A stretch of 64,000 nt of DNA, from positions 62,001 to 126,000 of the forward strand of contig NZ_JBEXDG010000021.1 of the NCBI RefSeq assembly GCF_040605635.1. The letters run 5' to 3'. This document shows, one piece after another, positions 39,844-49,288 of this stretch (its first letter is position 1; every line of letters starts with the position of its first letter). Both the position numbers and the translations under genes were made by a program. This DNA comes from Dactylosporangium sp040605635. Its GTDB lineage: Bacteria > Actinomycetota > Actinomycetes > Mycobacteriales > Micromonosporaceae. The notes beneath the pieces are model-generated. The model made no database searches. It had not been told where the DNA came from and worked only from the letters and a program-made list of their open reading frames with translations.

Positions 39844-40880
39844 CCAGCATCCCCGAACCCCGCATCAGCGCCGACGTGCGGCCGATGCTGCTCGACCCCG
39901 GCATGGACCTGACGCTGCGGCCGATGCGGTACCCGCAGTTCTTCGACAGGTTCAAGGACGCGATCAAGAACACGTGGACCGTCGAGGAGGTCGACCTGCA
40001 CTCCGACCTCGCCGATCTGGCTCGCCTGTCCCCCGCCGAACGGCATCTCGTGTCCCGGCTGGTCGCGTTCTTCGCCACCGGCGACACGATCGTCGCGAAC
40101 AACCTCGTGCTCAACCTGTACCAACACGTCAACAGCCCGGAAGGACGGCTCTACCTCTCCAGGCAACTGTTCGAGGAGGCCGTCCACGTCCAGTTCTACC
40201 TGAACCTCCTCGACACCTACGTCACCGACGAAACCGAGCGGTTCGAGGCGTTCGCGGCGGTGGAGAACATCCCGTCGATCGCGCGCAAGGCCGAGTTCTG
40301 CTTCCGGTGGATCGACTCGCTCGGCGACCTGCGGGAGCTGAAGACCCGCGACGACCGGCGGGCGTTCCTGCTCAACCTGATCTGCTTCGCCGCCTGCATC
40401 GAAGGGCTGTTCTTCTACGGCGCCTTCGCCTACGTGTACTTCCTGCGCTCCCGCGGCCTCCTGCACGGCCTCGCCTCCGGCACCAACTGGGTCTTCCGCG
40501 ACGAGTCGATGCACATGGCGTTCGCGTTCGACGTCGTCGACACCGTACGGGCGGAAGAACCCGACCTGTTCGACGCCGCCCTCGAGGCGCAGGTCCGCGA
40601 GATGCTCGCCGAGGCCGTGGAGTGCGAGGTCCAGTTCGCCGCGGACCTCCTGGAGCAGGGCGTGTCCGGCATGTCCCTGGCCGACATGCGCGAATACCTG
40701 CAACACGTCGCCGACCGGCGACTCGCCACCCTCGGCATCGCACCGCTGTACGGCAGCCGGAACCCGTTCGCGTTCATGGAGCTGCAGGACGTGCAGGAGC
40801 TGTCGAACTTCTTCGAACGCCGGGTGTCGGCGTACCAGGTGGGGGTGACCGGCACGGTCAGCTTCGACGACGACTTCTGA
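39840..40880 (+). CDS. nrdB: Class I ribonucleoside-diphosphate reductase, beta (R2) subunit
   Basis: The 346-residue ferritin-like protein carries the di-metal ligands: Asp in FFATGDTIVANN, FEEAVHVQFY (ExxH with the radical Tyr four residues after His), IEGLFFY and RDESMHMAF (ExxH). It generates the tyrosyl radical for NrdA in an oxygen-dependent reaction. The C-terminal VGVTGTVSFDDDF is the R1-docking tail. GTG 39840 overlaps the nrdA stop. The NrdS repressor known after nrdAB in Streptomyces is absent here. Confidence 0.95.
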   Translation: MTSIPEPRISADVRPMLLDPGMDLTLRPMRYPQFFDRFKDAIKNTWTVEEVDLHSDLADLARLSPAERHLVSRLVAFFATGDTIVANNLVLNLYQHVNSPEGRLYLSRQLFEEAVHVQFYLNLLDTYVTDETERFEAFAAVENIPSIARKAEFCFRWIDSLGDLRELKTRDDRRAFLLNLICFAACIEGLFFYGAFAYVYFLRSRGLLHGLASGTNWVFRDESMHMAFAFDVVDTVRAEEPDLFDAALEAQVREMLAEAVECEVQFAADLLEQGVSGMSLADMREYLQHVADRRLATLGIAPLYGSRNPFAFMELQDVQELSNFFERRVSAYQVGVTGTVSFDDDF

Positions 40881-40920
40881 TCGGGGTTCCGGTGCTGCCG
40901 GCGCACCCGTACGATGGCCG

Positions 40921-41120
40921 GCAGTGCTGGTTCGCCCCGTTCGCAAGGACGGGGCGTCGTAAGAGGGAACCCGGTGTGAGACCGGGACTGCCCCGCAGCG
41001 GTGAGTGGGAACGACCGCCGTCATCAAGCACTGGACCCTTTGCGGGGTCTGGGAAGCGACGGCCAGTAGGTGGCACCTGTCGGTGTCGCGCCCGCAAGTC
41101 CGAAGACCTGCCCGCACTGC
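40921..41120 (+). promoter_or_regulatory. Cobalamin riboswitch upstream of the metE relic
   Basis: GCAGTGC (40921-40927) pairs with GCACTGC (41114-41120) to close the aptamer. Between them lie AGAGGGAACCCGGTG, GGGACTGCCCCGCA, GGTGAGTGGGAACGACC, CACTGG, TCTGGGAAGCGACGGCCAGT and CGCAAGTCCGAAGACCTGCC. The core is nearly identical to the nrdA aptamer, including GAACGACCGCCGTCATCAAG. A GC-rich hairpin (about 41119-41140) follows immediately. Confidence 0.93.
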
Positions 41121-41193
41121 GCGCACCGACCGGTGCGCGCCGCCGGCGACCCCTCGGGAGGGTCAGGGCGGAAGCCGGGTCTTCCCGCTTTCC

Positions 41194-41227
41194 CCTTCCC
41201 TGAGGTCGTCGCGACTTCGAGGGAAGG
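41194..41227 (+). promoter_or_regulatory. Ribosome-site hairpin in the metE leader
   Basis: CCTTCCCT (41194-41201) pairs with AGGGAAGG (41220-41227), with further partial pairing inside. The right arm is the only Shine-Dalgarno-like sequence before GTG 41239. It resembles the nrdA arrangement and suggests translational control. Confidence 0.5.
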
Positions 41228-41238
41228 ATCCCCCTGTG

Positions 41239-42404
41239 GTGAGCACCGCATTCGGGCAGAGCACCATCCTGGGCTATCCGCGCTGCCGCCGATCCCGGCC
41301 GCATGGCGCGACGCGCCGGTCCGGGCCCGGCTCGAGGCGCTGACCCCGGCGGACCGGCAGCGGGGCCCCTACGCCGTCCGGGCCCGGGTGCAGCAGGAGC
41401 GGCTGCTGCTGCCCGACCTGCCGACCACGACGATCGGGTCGTTCCCGCAGACCTCCGAACTGCGCAAGGCCCGCGCCTCGGTCAGGGAAGGCACCCTCGA
41501 CGCCGCCGGCTACGCCGACCGGATGCGCGACGAGGTCCAGCACGTCATCCGCCTGCAGGAGGACCTCGGCCTCGACGTGCTCGTGCACGGTGAACCGGAA
41601 CGCAACGACATGGTGCAGTACTTCGGCGAACAGCTCGACGGCTTCGCGGCCACCGATCTCGGATGGGTGCAGTCGTACGGGTCCCGGTGCGTCCGCCCAC
41701 CGATCATCTACGGCGACGTGGCCCGCAGGGCACCGATGACCGTCGAGTGGTCGACCTACGCGCAGTCCCTGACCAGCAAGCCCGTCAAGGGCATGCTCAC
41801 CGGGCCGGTGACGATCCTGGCGTGGTCGTTCGTGCGGACCGACCAGCCCCTGGCCGACACCGCCGACCAGGTCGCCCTCGCGCTGCGCGACGAATGCAAC
41901 GACCTGGAGGCCGCCGGGATCACCGTCATCCAGGTCGACGAGCCGGCGTTGCGGGAGACGCTGCCGCTGCGCAAGGCGGACCAGCAGGCGTACCTGGACT
42001 GGGCTGTCGGCTCGTTCCGGCTCGCGACGAGCGGCGTCGCCGACGGCACGCAGATCCACACGCACCTGTGCTACTCCGAGTTCGGCGAGTTCATCACCGC
42101 GATCGACGCCCTCGACGCCGACGTGACCAGCATCGAGGCGTCCCGCTCCAAGATGGAGGTCCTCGACGACCTCGCCGCCATCGGGTACGGCCGCGGCGTG
42201 GGCCCCGGCGTCTGGGACATCCACTCCCCCCGCGTGCCGTCCCACGACGAGGTCGTCGAGGCACTGCGCCGCGCCGTCACCGCCGTCCCGGCCCGACGGC
42301 TCTGGGTCAACCCCGACTGCGGCCTGAAGACCCGCGGCTACCCCGAGGTCGAGGCGGCACTGCGGCACCTCGTCGCCGCCGCCGCCGAACTGCGCGGCAA
42401 CTGA
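41239..42404 (+). pseudogene. metE: metE relic: internal deletion and frameshift
   Basis: From GTG 41239 the frame gives MSTAFGQSTILGYPR, the true N-terminus of cobalamin-independent methionine synthase. It then runs directly, in a different frame, into sequence matching the inter-domain linker and catalytic domain: LPTTTIGSFPQTSELRKARAS, MVQYFGEQLDG, GMLTGPVTILAWSF, QVDEPALRE, the zinc-ligand HTHLCYSE and NPDCGLKTR, ending at 42404. About 370 of ~760 residues are missing, and the frame breaks near 41280. The catalytic half has no good in-frame start, so I call it a pseudogene; assembly error is the alternative. Confidence 0.8.
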
Positions 42405-42417
42405 CGATCGGCATCCC

Positions 42418-42452
42418 GGGCGGGCGCCTCACCTCGAGGCGCCCGCCCGTTT
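42418..42452 (+). terminator. Rho-independent-type terminator after metE
   Basis: GGGCGGGCGCCTC (42418-42430) and GAGGCGCCCGCCC (42436-42448) form a 13-bp stem with loop ACCTC, followed by GTTT. Confidence 0.85.
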
Positions 42453-42506
42453 ACGATCGCCGCCCGGCCGCCGACGTACCCGTTCGATGCTCCGCACCGT
42501 CTCGTT

Positions 42507-43763
42507 TCAGGTCGCTACGACGGGGAGCAGGCCGATGCGGCCGTGGTAGGCGCGGCCGAGCTGGTCGGTGTCGGAACCGACCAGGAGCCCGGCGGGGCAG
42601 GTGACGAGGACCTCGACGCCGACACCTCGGCTGTGGGTCGGGTTCCATGACAGTGCCTTGCCGGTGACCGGGTCGACGGCGGCGATCCCGGGCCGCGACA
42701 CGGCACCCGGGCCGGCGTTCTTGCGGCCGCGTGGGTTGTCCATCCACTGCTGGTGCCCACCGACGTACACGGCGGCGTCGGTGACCGCGACGGACCACAG
42801 GGTGTTGCCGCCGGTGCGGTTGACCCACACCGGCGGGTGCACACCGCTGCCCGTGACGTCGAACCGGGCGACGCTGTCACACATCAGCGCCGGTCCGGCC
42901 ATCCCACCGGTCGCGGCGACGGCCAGGTAGGAGCCGTCCGGGGCGAAGTCGACCCCACGCAGGTAGCTGTCGTACAAGGTCTTGCACTTGCGGGTGTAGG
43001 CGTCGGTCGACCAGCCGCTCACTGCCGCGGGGCCGCCGATGTCGGCGAGCACCAGCTGCGCACGCGGCATGCCGGCCGCGGTGTCGAACGCGCCGACCGC
43101 GGCGAGGCGGTTGCCGTCCTGGGTGACGGCGACCGACTCGACCTTGACGGTGCCGCCGTCGCGGCGGGCCAGCCGCAGGTCAAACCCGGGGTCCACGACG
43201 CCGGTCGTGGCCGACAGCCGTGCCAGTCCAGCGCGGCGCTGCCCACTGATGGTGGTGAAGCTGCCCCCGGCGTACAGCCACGCACCGGACGAGGTCATGG
43301 TGCGGATCTGTCCCGGGCCTGCGGTGGCGGTGAACCCCGCCACCCGGCGGCCGGTGGCGAGGTCCAGCTGGACCAGGCCTGGCCAGGCATCGCCGTCGAC
43401 CTTCGTGAACGTGCCCGCGGCGTAGACCGTCCCACCCGGCCCGGCGGCGACCGCCGTGACCCGGCCGTTCAGCTCCGGCGCGAAGTCCAGCATCCGGCCG
43501 GTGCCGAGCTGGAACGCGAACAACGACCGGCGCGCGGCACGGCTGCCGGTTGCCGCGTCAGCAACGGTCGTGAAGTTTCCGCCGACCACGACGGTGTCAC
43601 CGACCACCGCCATCCCGGCGATCGCGCCGTCGAGCACGTTCGGCGTCCACACCACCGGCTGCTGCGACACCACACCCTGCAGCGCCTGCCCGGCAACCGC
43701 AGCCCCAGCGGCCATCACCAGCGCGGACACCAGCACGGCAACAGCAGCGAACCTTCGGCGCAT
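42507..43763 (-). CDS. Secreted beta-propeller protein of unknown role
   Basis: The 418-residue protein has a signal peptide (MRRRFAAVAVLVSALVMAAGAAVAG). Repeated blade-like units follow, such as GDTVVVGGNFTTV, GTVYAAGTFTKV and AWLYAGGSFTTI, each with Gly-Gly-x-Phe-Thr, as in delta-60-repeat/DUF5122-type propellers. Cysteines at CKTLYDS, LMCDS and VTCPAG may form disulfides outside the cell. GAGGGGAAG lies upstream of the ATG. It stands alone; binding rather than catalysis is most likely. Confidence 0.75.
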   Translation of the reverse strand: MRRRFAAVAVLVSALVMAAGAAVAGQALQGVVSQQPVVWTPNVLDGAIAGMAVVGDTVVVGGNFTTVADAATGSRAARRSLFAFQLGTGRMLDFAPELNGRVTAVAAGPGGTVYAAGTFTKVDGDAWPGLVQLDLATGRRVAGFTATAGPGQIRTMTSSGAWLYAGGSFTTISGQRRAGLARLSATTGVVDPGFDLRLARRDGGTVKVESVAVTQDGNRLAAVGAFDTAAGMPRAQLVLADIGGPAAVSGWSTDAYTRKCKTLYDSYLRGVDFAPDGSYLAVAATGGMAGPALMCDSVARFDVTGSGVHPPVWVNRTGGNTLWSVAVTDAAVYVGGHQQWMDNPRGRKNAGPGAVSRPGIAAVDPVTGKALSWNPTHSRGVGVEVLVTCPAGLLVGSDTDQLGRAYHGRIGLLPVVAT

Positions 43764-43982
43764 CAGACGGCACTTCCCCTCGCAGGAATCAGCGGCACCG
43801 GCGCAGGCGGACCGGCGTGACGTTCAACGAGGCAGACGGCCGCCCGGTCACACAGAGCGACCACCCCGATGTCGTTCCTGGAAGACATGTTGTGACTGTC
43901 GTCCGCCCGCAGAACATTCGTCATATTCCGCAGCGATGATCACTGGTGGTCCGATGACCGGCAGATGCTGACGGATGGTTTG

Positions 43983-44174
43983 ATGCTCGACGACGAGGAA
44001 CTGTGGTATCTACGGCAGATCGAACAGCAGGTCACGGGCGATGACCCGGCGCTGGCACGGGCGTTGTCCCGATTCGAGCCGGTGGTGCGCTGGCGCTTCC
44101 GTGCGGCGCTCGGACTGCTGATCGTGGCCAACTGCGGTGTCCCGGCGGCCGCCATGCTGATACTGCGGCGTTGA
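43983..44174 (+). CDS. DUF3040-family small membrane protein
   Basis: The 63-residue protein starts MLDDEELWYLRQIEQQVTGDDPALARAL, the usual DUF3040 N-terminal helix, then one C-terminal membrane segment (FRAALGLLIVANCGVPAAAMLIL). I chose ATG 43983 because it gives the family start; ATG 43965 would add six residues. DUF3040 proteins are common, single-helix actinobacterial proteins of unknown function. Confidence 0.72.
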   Translation: MLDDEELWYLRQIEQQVTGDDPALARALSRFEPVVRWRFRAALGLLIVANCGVPAAAMLILRR

Positions 44175-44213
44175 CTGTCTTGGTGCTGCTCGACCCGGCC
44201 CTCGCCGACCGGG

Positions 44214-44578
44214 GTGAGCAAGCAGACGACTGAGCTGCTCATGCTCATCGTCGCCGCACTGATCGCCAACCACCTCGGCGCCTTCGGCCGCCTCGACCTG
44301 CCGACAGCTCCTGCGCGAAACTTCTCCGCGCAGGACGTCCGGGCGACCAGCAGGACTCCGGTCGTCGACGGCACGGTCCGCAGCGAAGCACACCGGCCGG
44401 CTGGGATGCCGCTGACGCCGCGGACGACTACATCGCGATCATGCGCCTGTTCACCGGCACCCTGCTCGCCGACCTTTCGGCTGACGAGGTCGGCGAGCAG
44501 CTCGGTGACCGAGGCGTGGTGATGGGAGCGGATACGGTCGAGAGCCGCTGCCGGCAGCACAACGCCGGTCCCGCCTGA
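44214..44578 (+). other. Two short overlapping coding-like frames, possibly one broken gene
   Basis: From GTG 44214 a frame gives a hydrophobic MSKQTTELLMLIVAALIANHLG segment but then loses protein-like character. In a second frame, bases ~44402-44578 read WDAADAADDYIAIMRLFTGTLLADL and end with a TGA at 44576; an ATG at 44441 could start a 45-residue peptide. The two may be pieces of a gene broken by a frameshift. I recognise neither. Confidence 0.3.
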
Positions 44579-44616
44579 CTCGCGCGAAGCGCGGATCATG
44601 TGCCATCGTCGCCGGC

Positions 44617-45882
44617 ATGAGTGCCGGTGAAGTCCTGGACTGGCGGCGGCCCGCGCCGACCGCCCGGCAGCAGCGCACGGACCTCGTCGTCGGGATCGCG
44701 GTCGCCGGGATCGCGCTGCTCAACCTGACGCTCGCGCGCAGCGCCGGGTTGTTCACGTTCGGGCCGCCACCGCCGCTGGCCGAGCAGATCTTCTGGGCCA
44801 TGGCCGGCACGCTGCCGCTGGCCTGGCGCCGGCGCTGGCCCGAGGTGGTCGCCGTGGTGGTGTCGGCGGCGTACATCGCCGGGCAGGCCCGCGCCGCCCC
44901 GGAGCAGCAGCTCACCTCGGGGGCGCTGTTCTGTGTCTTCTACACGCTGGGCGCCTGGGCGCGGGACCACCGCCGGGCGATCTGGCTGCGGTTCGTGCTC
45001 ATCGGCTCGATGTTCGTCTGGCTCGGCGCGTGGTACCTGATCGAGCTGCCTCAGTTGTCGGCGGGCGCGTTCCGCGACGCCATCGGGCCGGTGTCGCCGA
45101 TCCTGGCCGTGGTGATCAACGGCATCCTGGTCAACATGCTGATCTTCGGCTTCGCGTACTTCTTCGGCGAGACCGCCTGGACCTCGGCGCGGCGACAGCA
45201 CGAGCTCGAGGTGCAGGCGGCGGAGCTGCGGGCGTCGCAGGCCGAGGCGGGCGAGCGGGCGGTGATGGGCGAGCGGCTGCGCATCGCGCGGGAGCTGCAC
45301 GACGTCGTCGCCCACCACGTGTCCGTCATGGGCGTGCAGGCCTCGGCCGGGCGGCGCGTGCTGGAGCGGGACCCAGGCAAGGCCAGAGCGGCGCTGGCGG
45401 CGGTCGAGCAGAGCGCCCGGACGGCCGTCGACGAGCTGCGCCGCATGCTCAGCCTGCTGCGGCACGACGGCAGCGAGCGCCAGACCGCCGGCGCCGGGCT
45501 GGACCGGGTCGACGAGCTGCTCAGCAGCGCCCGGGAGGCCGGGCTCGAGACAACCCTGGGGGTGTACGGCGACCCAGTGGTCCTGCCGGAGTCGCTCTCC
45601 CAGGCGGGGTACCGGATCGTGCAGGAGGCGGTCACGAACACGCTGAAGCACGCCGGGGCGACGTCGCTCGACGTACGCATCCGCTACCTGGCCGGCGAGC
45701 TGGAGGTCGACGTCGCCGACAACGGCACCCCGGGAGCGCCGGCGAAGGCCGGGCTCGGGCTGATCGGCATGCGGGAACGGGTCGCCGCCCACGACGGGGT
45801 GCTGGAGACCGGCTCCCGCACCGACGGCGGGTTCCGGATCCGCGCCCGGTTCCCCCTGCAGCGAACCGGGGCCGACGCGTGA
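44617..45882 (+). CDS. Sensor histidine kinase, HisKA_3 type
   Basis: The 421-residue protein has four to five N-terminal membrane segments (about 25-155), a short coiled linker and ERLRIARELHDVVAHHVSVMGVQASAGRRVL with the phosphoacceptor His near residue 228. HATPase blocks are QEAVTNTLKHAGA, VADNGTPG and GLGLIGMRERVAAHDG. It resembles DesK-like kinases that accompany ABC exporters. It overlaps the response regulator by 4 bp, and an ABC exporter follows. Confidence 0.9.
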   Translation: MSAGEVLDWRRPAPTARQQRTDLVVGIAVAGIALLNLTLARSAGLFTFGPPPPLAEQIFWAMAGTLPLAWRRRWPEVVAVVVSAAYIAGQARAAPEQQLTSGALFCVFYTLGAWARDHRRAIWLRFVLIGSMFVWLGAWYLIELPQLSAGAFRDAIGPVSPILAVVINGILVNMLIFGFAYFFGETAWTSARRQHELEVQAAELRASQAEAGERAVMGERLRIARELHDVVAHHVSVMGVQASAGRRVLERDPGKARAALAAVEQSARTAVDELRRMLSLLRHDGSERQTAGAGLDRVDELLSSAREAGLETTLGVYGDPVVLPESLSQAGYRIVQEAVTNTLKHAGATSLDVRIRYLAGELEVDVADNGTPGAPAKAGLGLIGMRERVAAHDGVLETGSRTDGGFRIRARFPLQRTGADA

Positions 45883-46535
45883 TCCGCGTGTTGCTGGCCG
45901 ACGACCACCACCTCGTCCGGACCGGGTTCCGGGTCATCCTCGAGACGGAGGACGACCTGGAGGTGGTGGGCGAGGCGGCGGACGGACGGCAGGCGGTGGC
46001 GCTGGCCGCCAGTACCGCACCTGATGTGGTGCTCATGGATGTGGAGATGCCCGGCCTGGACGGGCTGGACGCCACGCGGCTGATCGCCGCGGCCGATCCG
46101 GGGCCGGCCGTGCTCATCCTGACCACCTTCGACCGCGACGACTACCTGTTCGAGGCGCTGGCCGCCGGGGCGAGCGGGTTCCTTCTCAAGAACGGCACGC
46201 CCGAGGCGCTCATCGACGCGATCCGCGTGCTGGCCAGGGGCGACGCGCTGCTGGCGCCGGAGCTGACGCGCCGGGTGATCGCCACGTTCGCGCGCCCGGG
46301 CGGAGGCCGCGGCACCCGGGGCGACCGGCTCGCCGAGCTCACGCCGCGGGAGCAGGAGGTGCTCGTCGCGCTGGCCGCCGGGGCCACCAACGCCGAGATC
46401 GCCGTCGCGCTGCACCTGGGCGAGGCGACGGTGAAGACACACGTCAGTCGGGTGCTCACCAAGCTCGGGCTGCGCGACCGCACGGCCGCCGTCGTGTTCG
46501 CCTACGAGCACGGCGTGGTGACCCCGGGAGGATGA
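45879..46535 (+). CDS. NarL/LuxR-type response regulator
   Basis: The 218-residue protein has LLADDHHLVRTG, the phosphoacceptor VVLMDVEMPGLDG, LILTTFD and FLLKN in the receiver. The LuxR domain is LTPREQEVLVALAAGATNAEIAVALHLGEATVKTHVSRVLTKLGLRDR. It is the partner of the overlapping kinase and probably regulates the NatAB-like exporter that starts 82 bp downstream. Confidence 0.92.
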   Translation: MIRVLLADDHHLVRTGFRVILETEDDLEVVGEAADGRQAVALAASTAPDVVLMDVEMPGLDGLDATRLIAAADPGPAVLILTTFDRDDYLFEALAAGASGFLLKNGTPEALIDAIRVLARGDALLAPELTRRVIATFARPGGGRGTRGDRLAELTPREQEVLVALAAGATNAEIAVALHLGEATVKTHVSRVLTKLGLRDRTAAVVFAYEHGVVTPGG

Positions 46536-46616
46536 CGGGGTCCCCCGCGCGACGGACCCCGCGGGTACACCGCCGGCCGGACGACACGGATGGACCGGCC
46601 GCATAGCGTGATCTTC

Positions 46617-47510
46617 ATGACGACGGTGCTCCATCTCGAGGCGGTCAGCCGCCGGTTCGGCGAACGGCAGGTGCTGCAGGACGTCACCTTCGACGTGGTG
46701 GCCGGGCGGATGACCGGCTTCGTCGGCGCGAACGGTGCCGGCAAGACCACGACGATGCGGATCATCCTGGGCGTTCTCGCCGCCGACGCGGGCATGGTCA
46801 CGTGGCAGGGCACGCCGCTGACCCGCGCGGTCCGGCGGGGCTTCGGCTACATGCCCGAAGAACGCGGTCTGTACCCCAAGATGACGGTCCGTGACCAGCT
46901 GATCTATCTGAGCCGCCTGCACGGGCTGGGCCCCGGCACGGCGAAACGCAACGCCGAGGCGCTGATCGAGCGGCTCAGCCTCGGCGAGCGCGCCGGCGAC
47001 CCGCTGGAGAACCTGTCGCTGGGCAACCAGCAGCGCGCCCAGATCGCCGCCGCGCTCGTGCACGAGCCCGAGGTCCTGGTGCTGGACGAGCCGTTCTCCG
47101 GCCTCGACCCGCTCGCGGTTGACACCGTGGTGGCGGTGCTGCGCGAGCGGACCGCGCGCGGGGTGCCGGTGCTGTTCTCGAGCCATCAGCTCGACGTCGT
47201 CGAGCGCCTCTGCGACGACCTCGTCATCATCGCCGACGGACAGATCCGGGCCGCCGGTCCGCGCCAGCACCTGCGGGAGTCGTACGCGCAGCCGCGGTAC
47301 ACGCTGCACGTGGACGGCGACGCCGGGTGGCTGCGCGACGAGCTCGGCGTGTCGCTGGTCGACCTCGACGGCCCGCGGGCCGTGTTCGACCTCGCCGGCG
47401 ACGTCGACGACCAGACGATCCTGCGCAACGCCCTGAGCCGCGGCCCGGTCCGCTCGTTCGGCCCCGTCACGCCCTCGCTCGCCGAGATCTTCCGGGAGGT
47501 CACCCGATGA
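46617..47510 (+). CDS. ABC exporter ATPase, NatA-like
   Basis: The 297-residue ATPase has Walker A GANGAGKTTTMRII, a signature variant LSLGNQQRAQIAAALVHEPEVLVLDEPFSGLD (LSLGNQQR in place of LSGGQ) and H-loop FSSHQLDVVERLCDD. MPEERGLYPKMTVRDQLIYLSRLHGL and the DUF4162 C-terminal tail are typical of NatA-type sodium/drug exporters. The ATG lies 10 nt after TAGCGT, so a leaderless mRNA is possible. It overlaps the permease gene by 4 bp. Confidence 0.9.
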   Translation: MTTVLHLEAVSRRFGERQVLQDVTFDVVAGRMTGFVGANGAGKTTTMRIILGVLAADAGMVTWQGTPLTRAVRRGFGYMPEERGLYPKMTVRDQLIYLSRLHGLGPGTAKRNAEALIERLSLGERAGDPLENLSLGNQQRAQIAAALVHEPEVLVLDEPFSGLDPLAVDTVVAVLRERTARGVPVLFSSHQLDVVERLCDDLVIIADGQIRAAGPRQHLRESYAQPRYTLHVDGDAGWLRDELGVSLVDLDGPRAVFDLAGDVDDQTILRNALSRGPVRSFGPVTPSLAEIFREVTR

Positions 47511-48568
47511 ACACCAGTGCCGTGACCCGCCTCGTCGCCGGCCGCGAGCTCAAGGTCAAGCTGCGCGACAAGACGTTCGTGTTCAGCACGCTGTTCTTCC
47601 TGCTGTTCGCGGTCGGCGCGACGGCGCTGCCGGCGATATTCGGCGGCGGCCCGTCCAGCGTCGCGGTCGCCGACGAGTCGCTGGCACCGAAGCTGCGCGA
47701 GGCCGGGCTCAAGGTCCGCGTCGTGGCCGACCCGGAGCGGCTCGTCCGCGACGGCGACGTCGACGCCGCGGTCGTCGCCGGGCCCCAGGTGCTGGCTTTG
47801 ACCGACGCGCCCGGCGACGTGGTCCGGGCGCTGTCGACCGAGCCCGAGGTCCGGCTGCTCGACCCGGACGCCGTCGAGCCCGTGGTGGGGTTCCTGGTGG
47901 CGTTCGTGTTCGCGATGGTGTTCTTCTTCACCTCGCTCACGTTCGGGCTGCAGATCGCGCAGAGCATCACCGAGGAGAAGCAGACCCGGATGGTGGAGAT
48001 CCTGGTCGCCGCCGTGCCGGTCCGCGCGTTGCTGGCCGGCAAGGTCCTCGCCGGGGGCATCCTGGCACTGGCCCAGGTCGCGCTGATCGCGCTGGTCACG
48101 ATCGTCGGCGCGCAGCTCACCGACGGCGGCAGCGACCTGCTGCCGGTGCTGGCCCCGGCGCTGGTCTGGTTCGTGCCGTTCTTCGTCTTCGGGTTCGTCA
48201 TGCTGGCCGCCCTCTGGGCCGCCGTGGGCGCGCTCGTCAACCGGCAGGAGGACATCGGCGGCGCGTCGACGCCCGTCCAGCTGGTGGTGATGCTGCCGTT
48301 CTTCGCCGTCATCTTCCTGCGGGACAACGCCCTGGTGATGACGATCATGTCGTACGTGCCGTTCTCCTCGCCGACGGCGATGCCGGTCCGGCTGTTCGAC
48401 GGCGACGCCGCGGGCTGGGAGCCGTTCGTGTCCCTGGCCGTGCTCGCGATCTCGGCCGCGGTCACCCTGGCCGCCGGTGCCCGGCTCTACGAAGGCTCGC
48501 TGCTGCGCACCAACGGCAGGACCTCGTGGGCGAGCGCCTGGCGCGACCGGGAGATGCAGCGGCTCTGA
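47507..48568 (+). CDS. ABC exporter permease, NatB-like
   Basis: The 353-residue protein has one N-terminal helix, a ~110-residue extracellular loop and five or six C-terminal helices. The conserved cytoplasmic EEKQTRMVEILVAAVPVRALLAGKVL is the ABC-2 permease coupling region. It pairs with the preceding NatA-like ATPase. Sodium, lipid or drug export under the adjacent two-component system is likely; the substrate cannot be told. Confidence 0.88.
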   Translation: MNTSAVTRLVAGRELKVKLRDKTFVFSTLFFLLFAVGATALPAIFGGGPSSVAVADESLAPKLREAGLKVRVVADPERLVRDGDVDAAVVAGPQVLALTDAPGDVVRALSTEPEVRLLDPDAVEPVVGFLVAFVFAMVFFFTSLTFGLQIAQSITEEKQTRMVEILVAAVPVRALLAGKVLAGGILALAQVALIALVTIVGAQLTDGGSDLLPVLAPALVWFVPFFVFGFVMLAALWAAVGALVNRQEDIGGASTPVQLVVMLPFFAVIFLRDNALVMTIMSYVPFSSPTAMPVRLFDGDAAGWEPFVSLAVLAISAAVTLAAGARLYEGSLLRTNGRTSWASAWRDREMQRL

Positions 48569-48654
48569 CCGCGGCCCGAAAGCAGCATTTCGGGGCGAAT
48601 CCCTCGCGGATCCGCCCCGTCACGCACGAAGATCAGGATCTGGAGGCTGAGCCA

Positions 48655-49137
48655 GTGGGTCACAGCATCACCGCGTTGATCGTGACCGGGGAGCCCGATC
48701 GGGCGGCCGCGGCCGAGTGGGGAGTCAAGCCGGTGCCGCTGGGCGAGGGCCGGTGGCTGGTGCCGATCACGCACTATTTCACGGCGTACCGGCAGGCGCG
48801 GCTGGGCGAGACGGAAGCGCTCGACGTGCCGGCGAGCTTCCCCGCCGTCTTCCCGCGCGAAGGAGTCGTCCTGCGCCTCGCCGCTGCCTTGACCGCGAAC
48901 CCGTTCGCGCTCGTCATGACGGACTACTTCGGTGGCATGGGCGGCCAGTGGGCATGTGTGTTCGCCGACGGGCGGCGGGTCGACGGCATCGAGCGGATCA
49001 ACGCGGCGCTGCGGGAGCTCGGGGTCGAGCGCCGGGGTGAGCTCGACGAGTTCGACACCGTCGGGCTGGGTGCGCACCGGCATCCGCCCGACGCGCTCGA
49101 CCGCTATGAGGCGCTCTGCGACGAGCTCGGCGTCTGA
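48655..49137 (+). CDS. Unknown soluble protein, 160 residues
   Basis: I recognise no family. The protein starts MGHSITALIVTGEPDRAAAAEWGVKPVPLGEGRWLVPITHYFTAYRQ and has FALVMTDYFGGMGGQWACVFADGRRV in the middle; it has no membrane helix or signal. GTG 48655 has GGAGG 8 nt upstream. It precedes a SUKH-like gene in the same direction, and small soluble proteins in such pairs are sometimes immunity proteins, but no toxin is visible here. Confidence 0.65.
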   Translation: MGHSITALIVTGEPDRAAAAEWGVKPVPLGEGRWLVPITHYFTAYRQARLGETEALDVPASFPAVFPREGVVLRLAAALTANPFALVMTDYFGGMGGQWACVFADGRRVDGIERINAALRELGVERRGELDEFDTVGLGAHRHPPDALDRYEALCDELGV

Positions 49138-49288
49138 CCGAGGCGGCCGCGCGCCACGGCGGCCGACTTCCACTCCGGCAAGTTCGGCAGCATCCCACGG
49201 GACACCCGCCTGCCCGCGGGTGCATGGGCGGCAGATGCCGGTCCGGGAGCCAGGGCCGGGTTCATCCCGCGAGGCGTACCCTCGGCGG

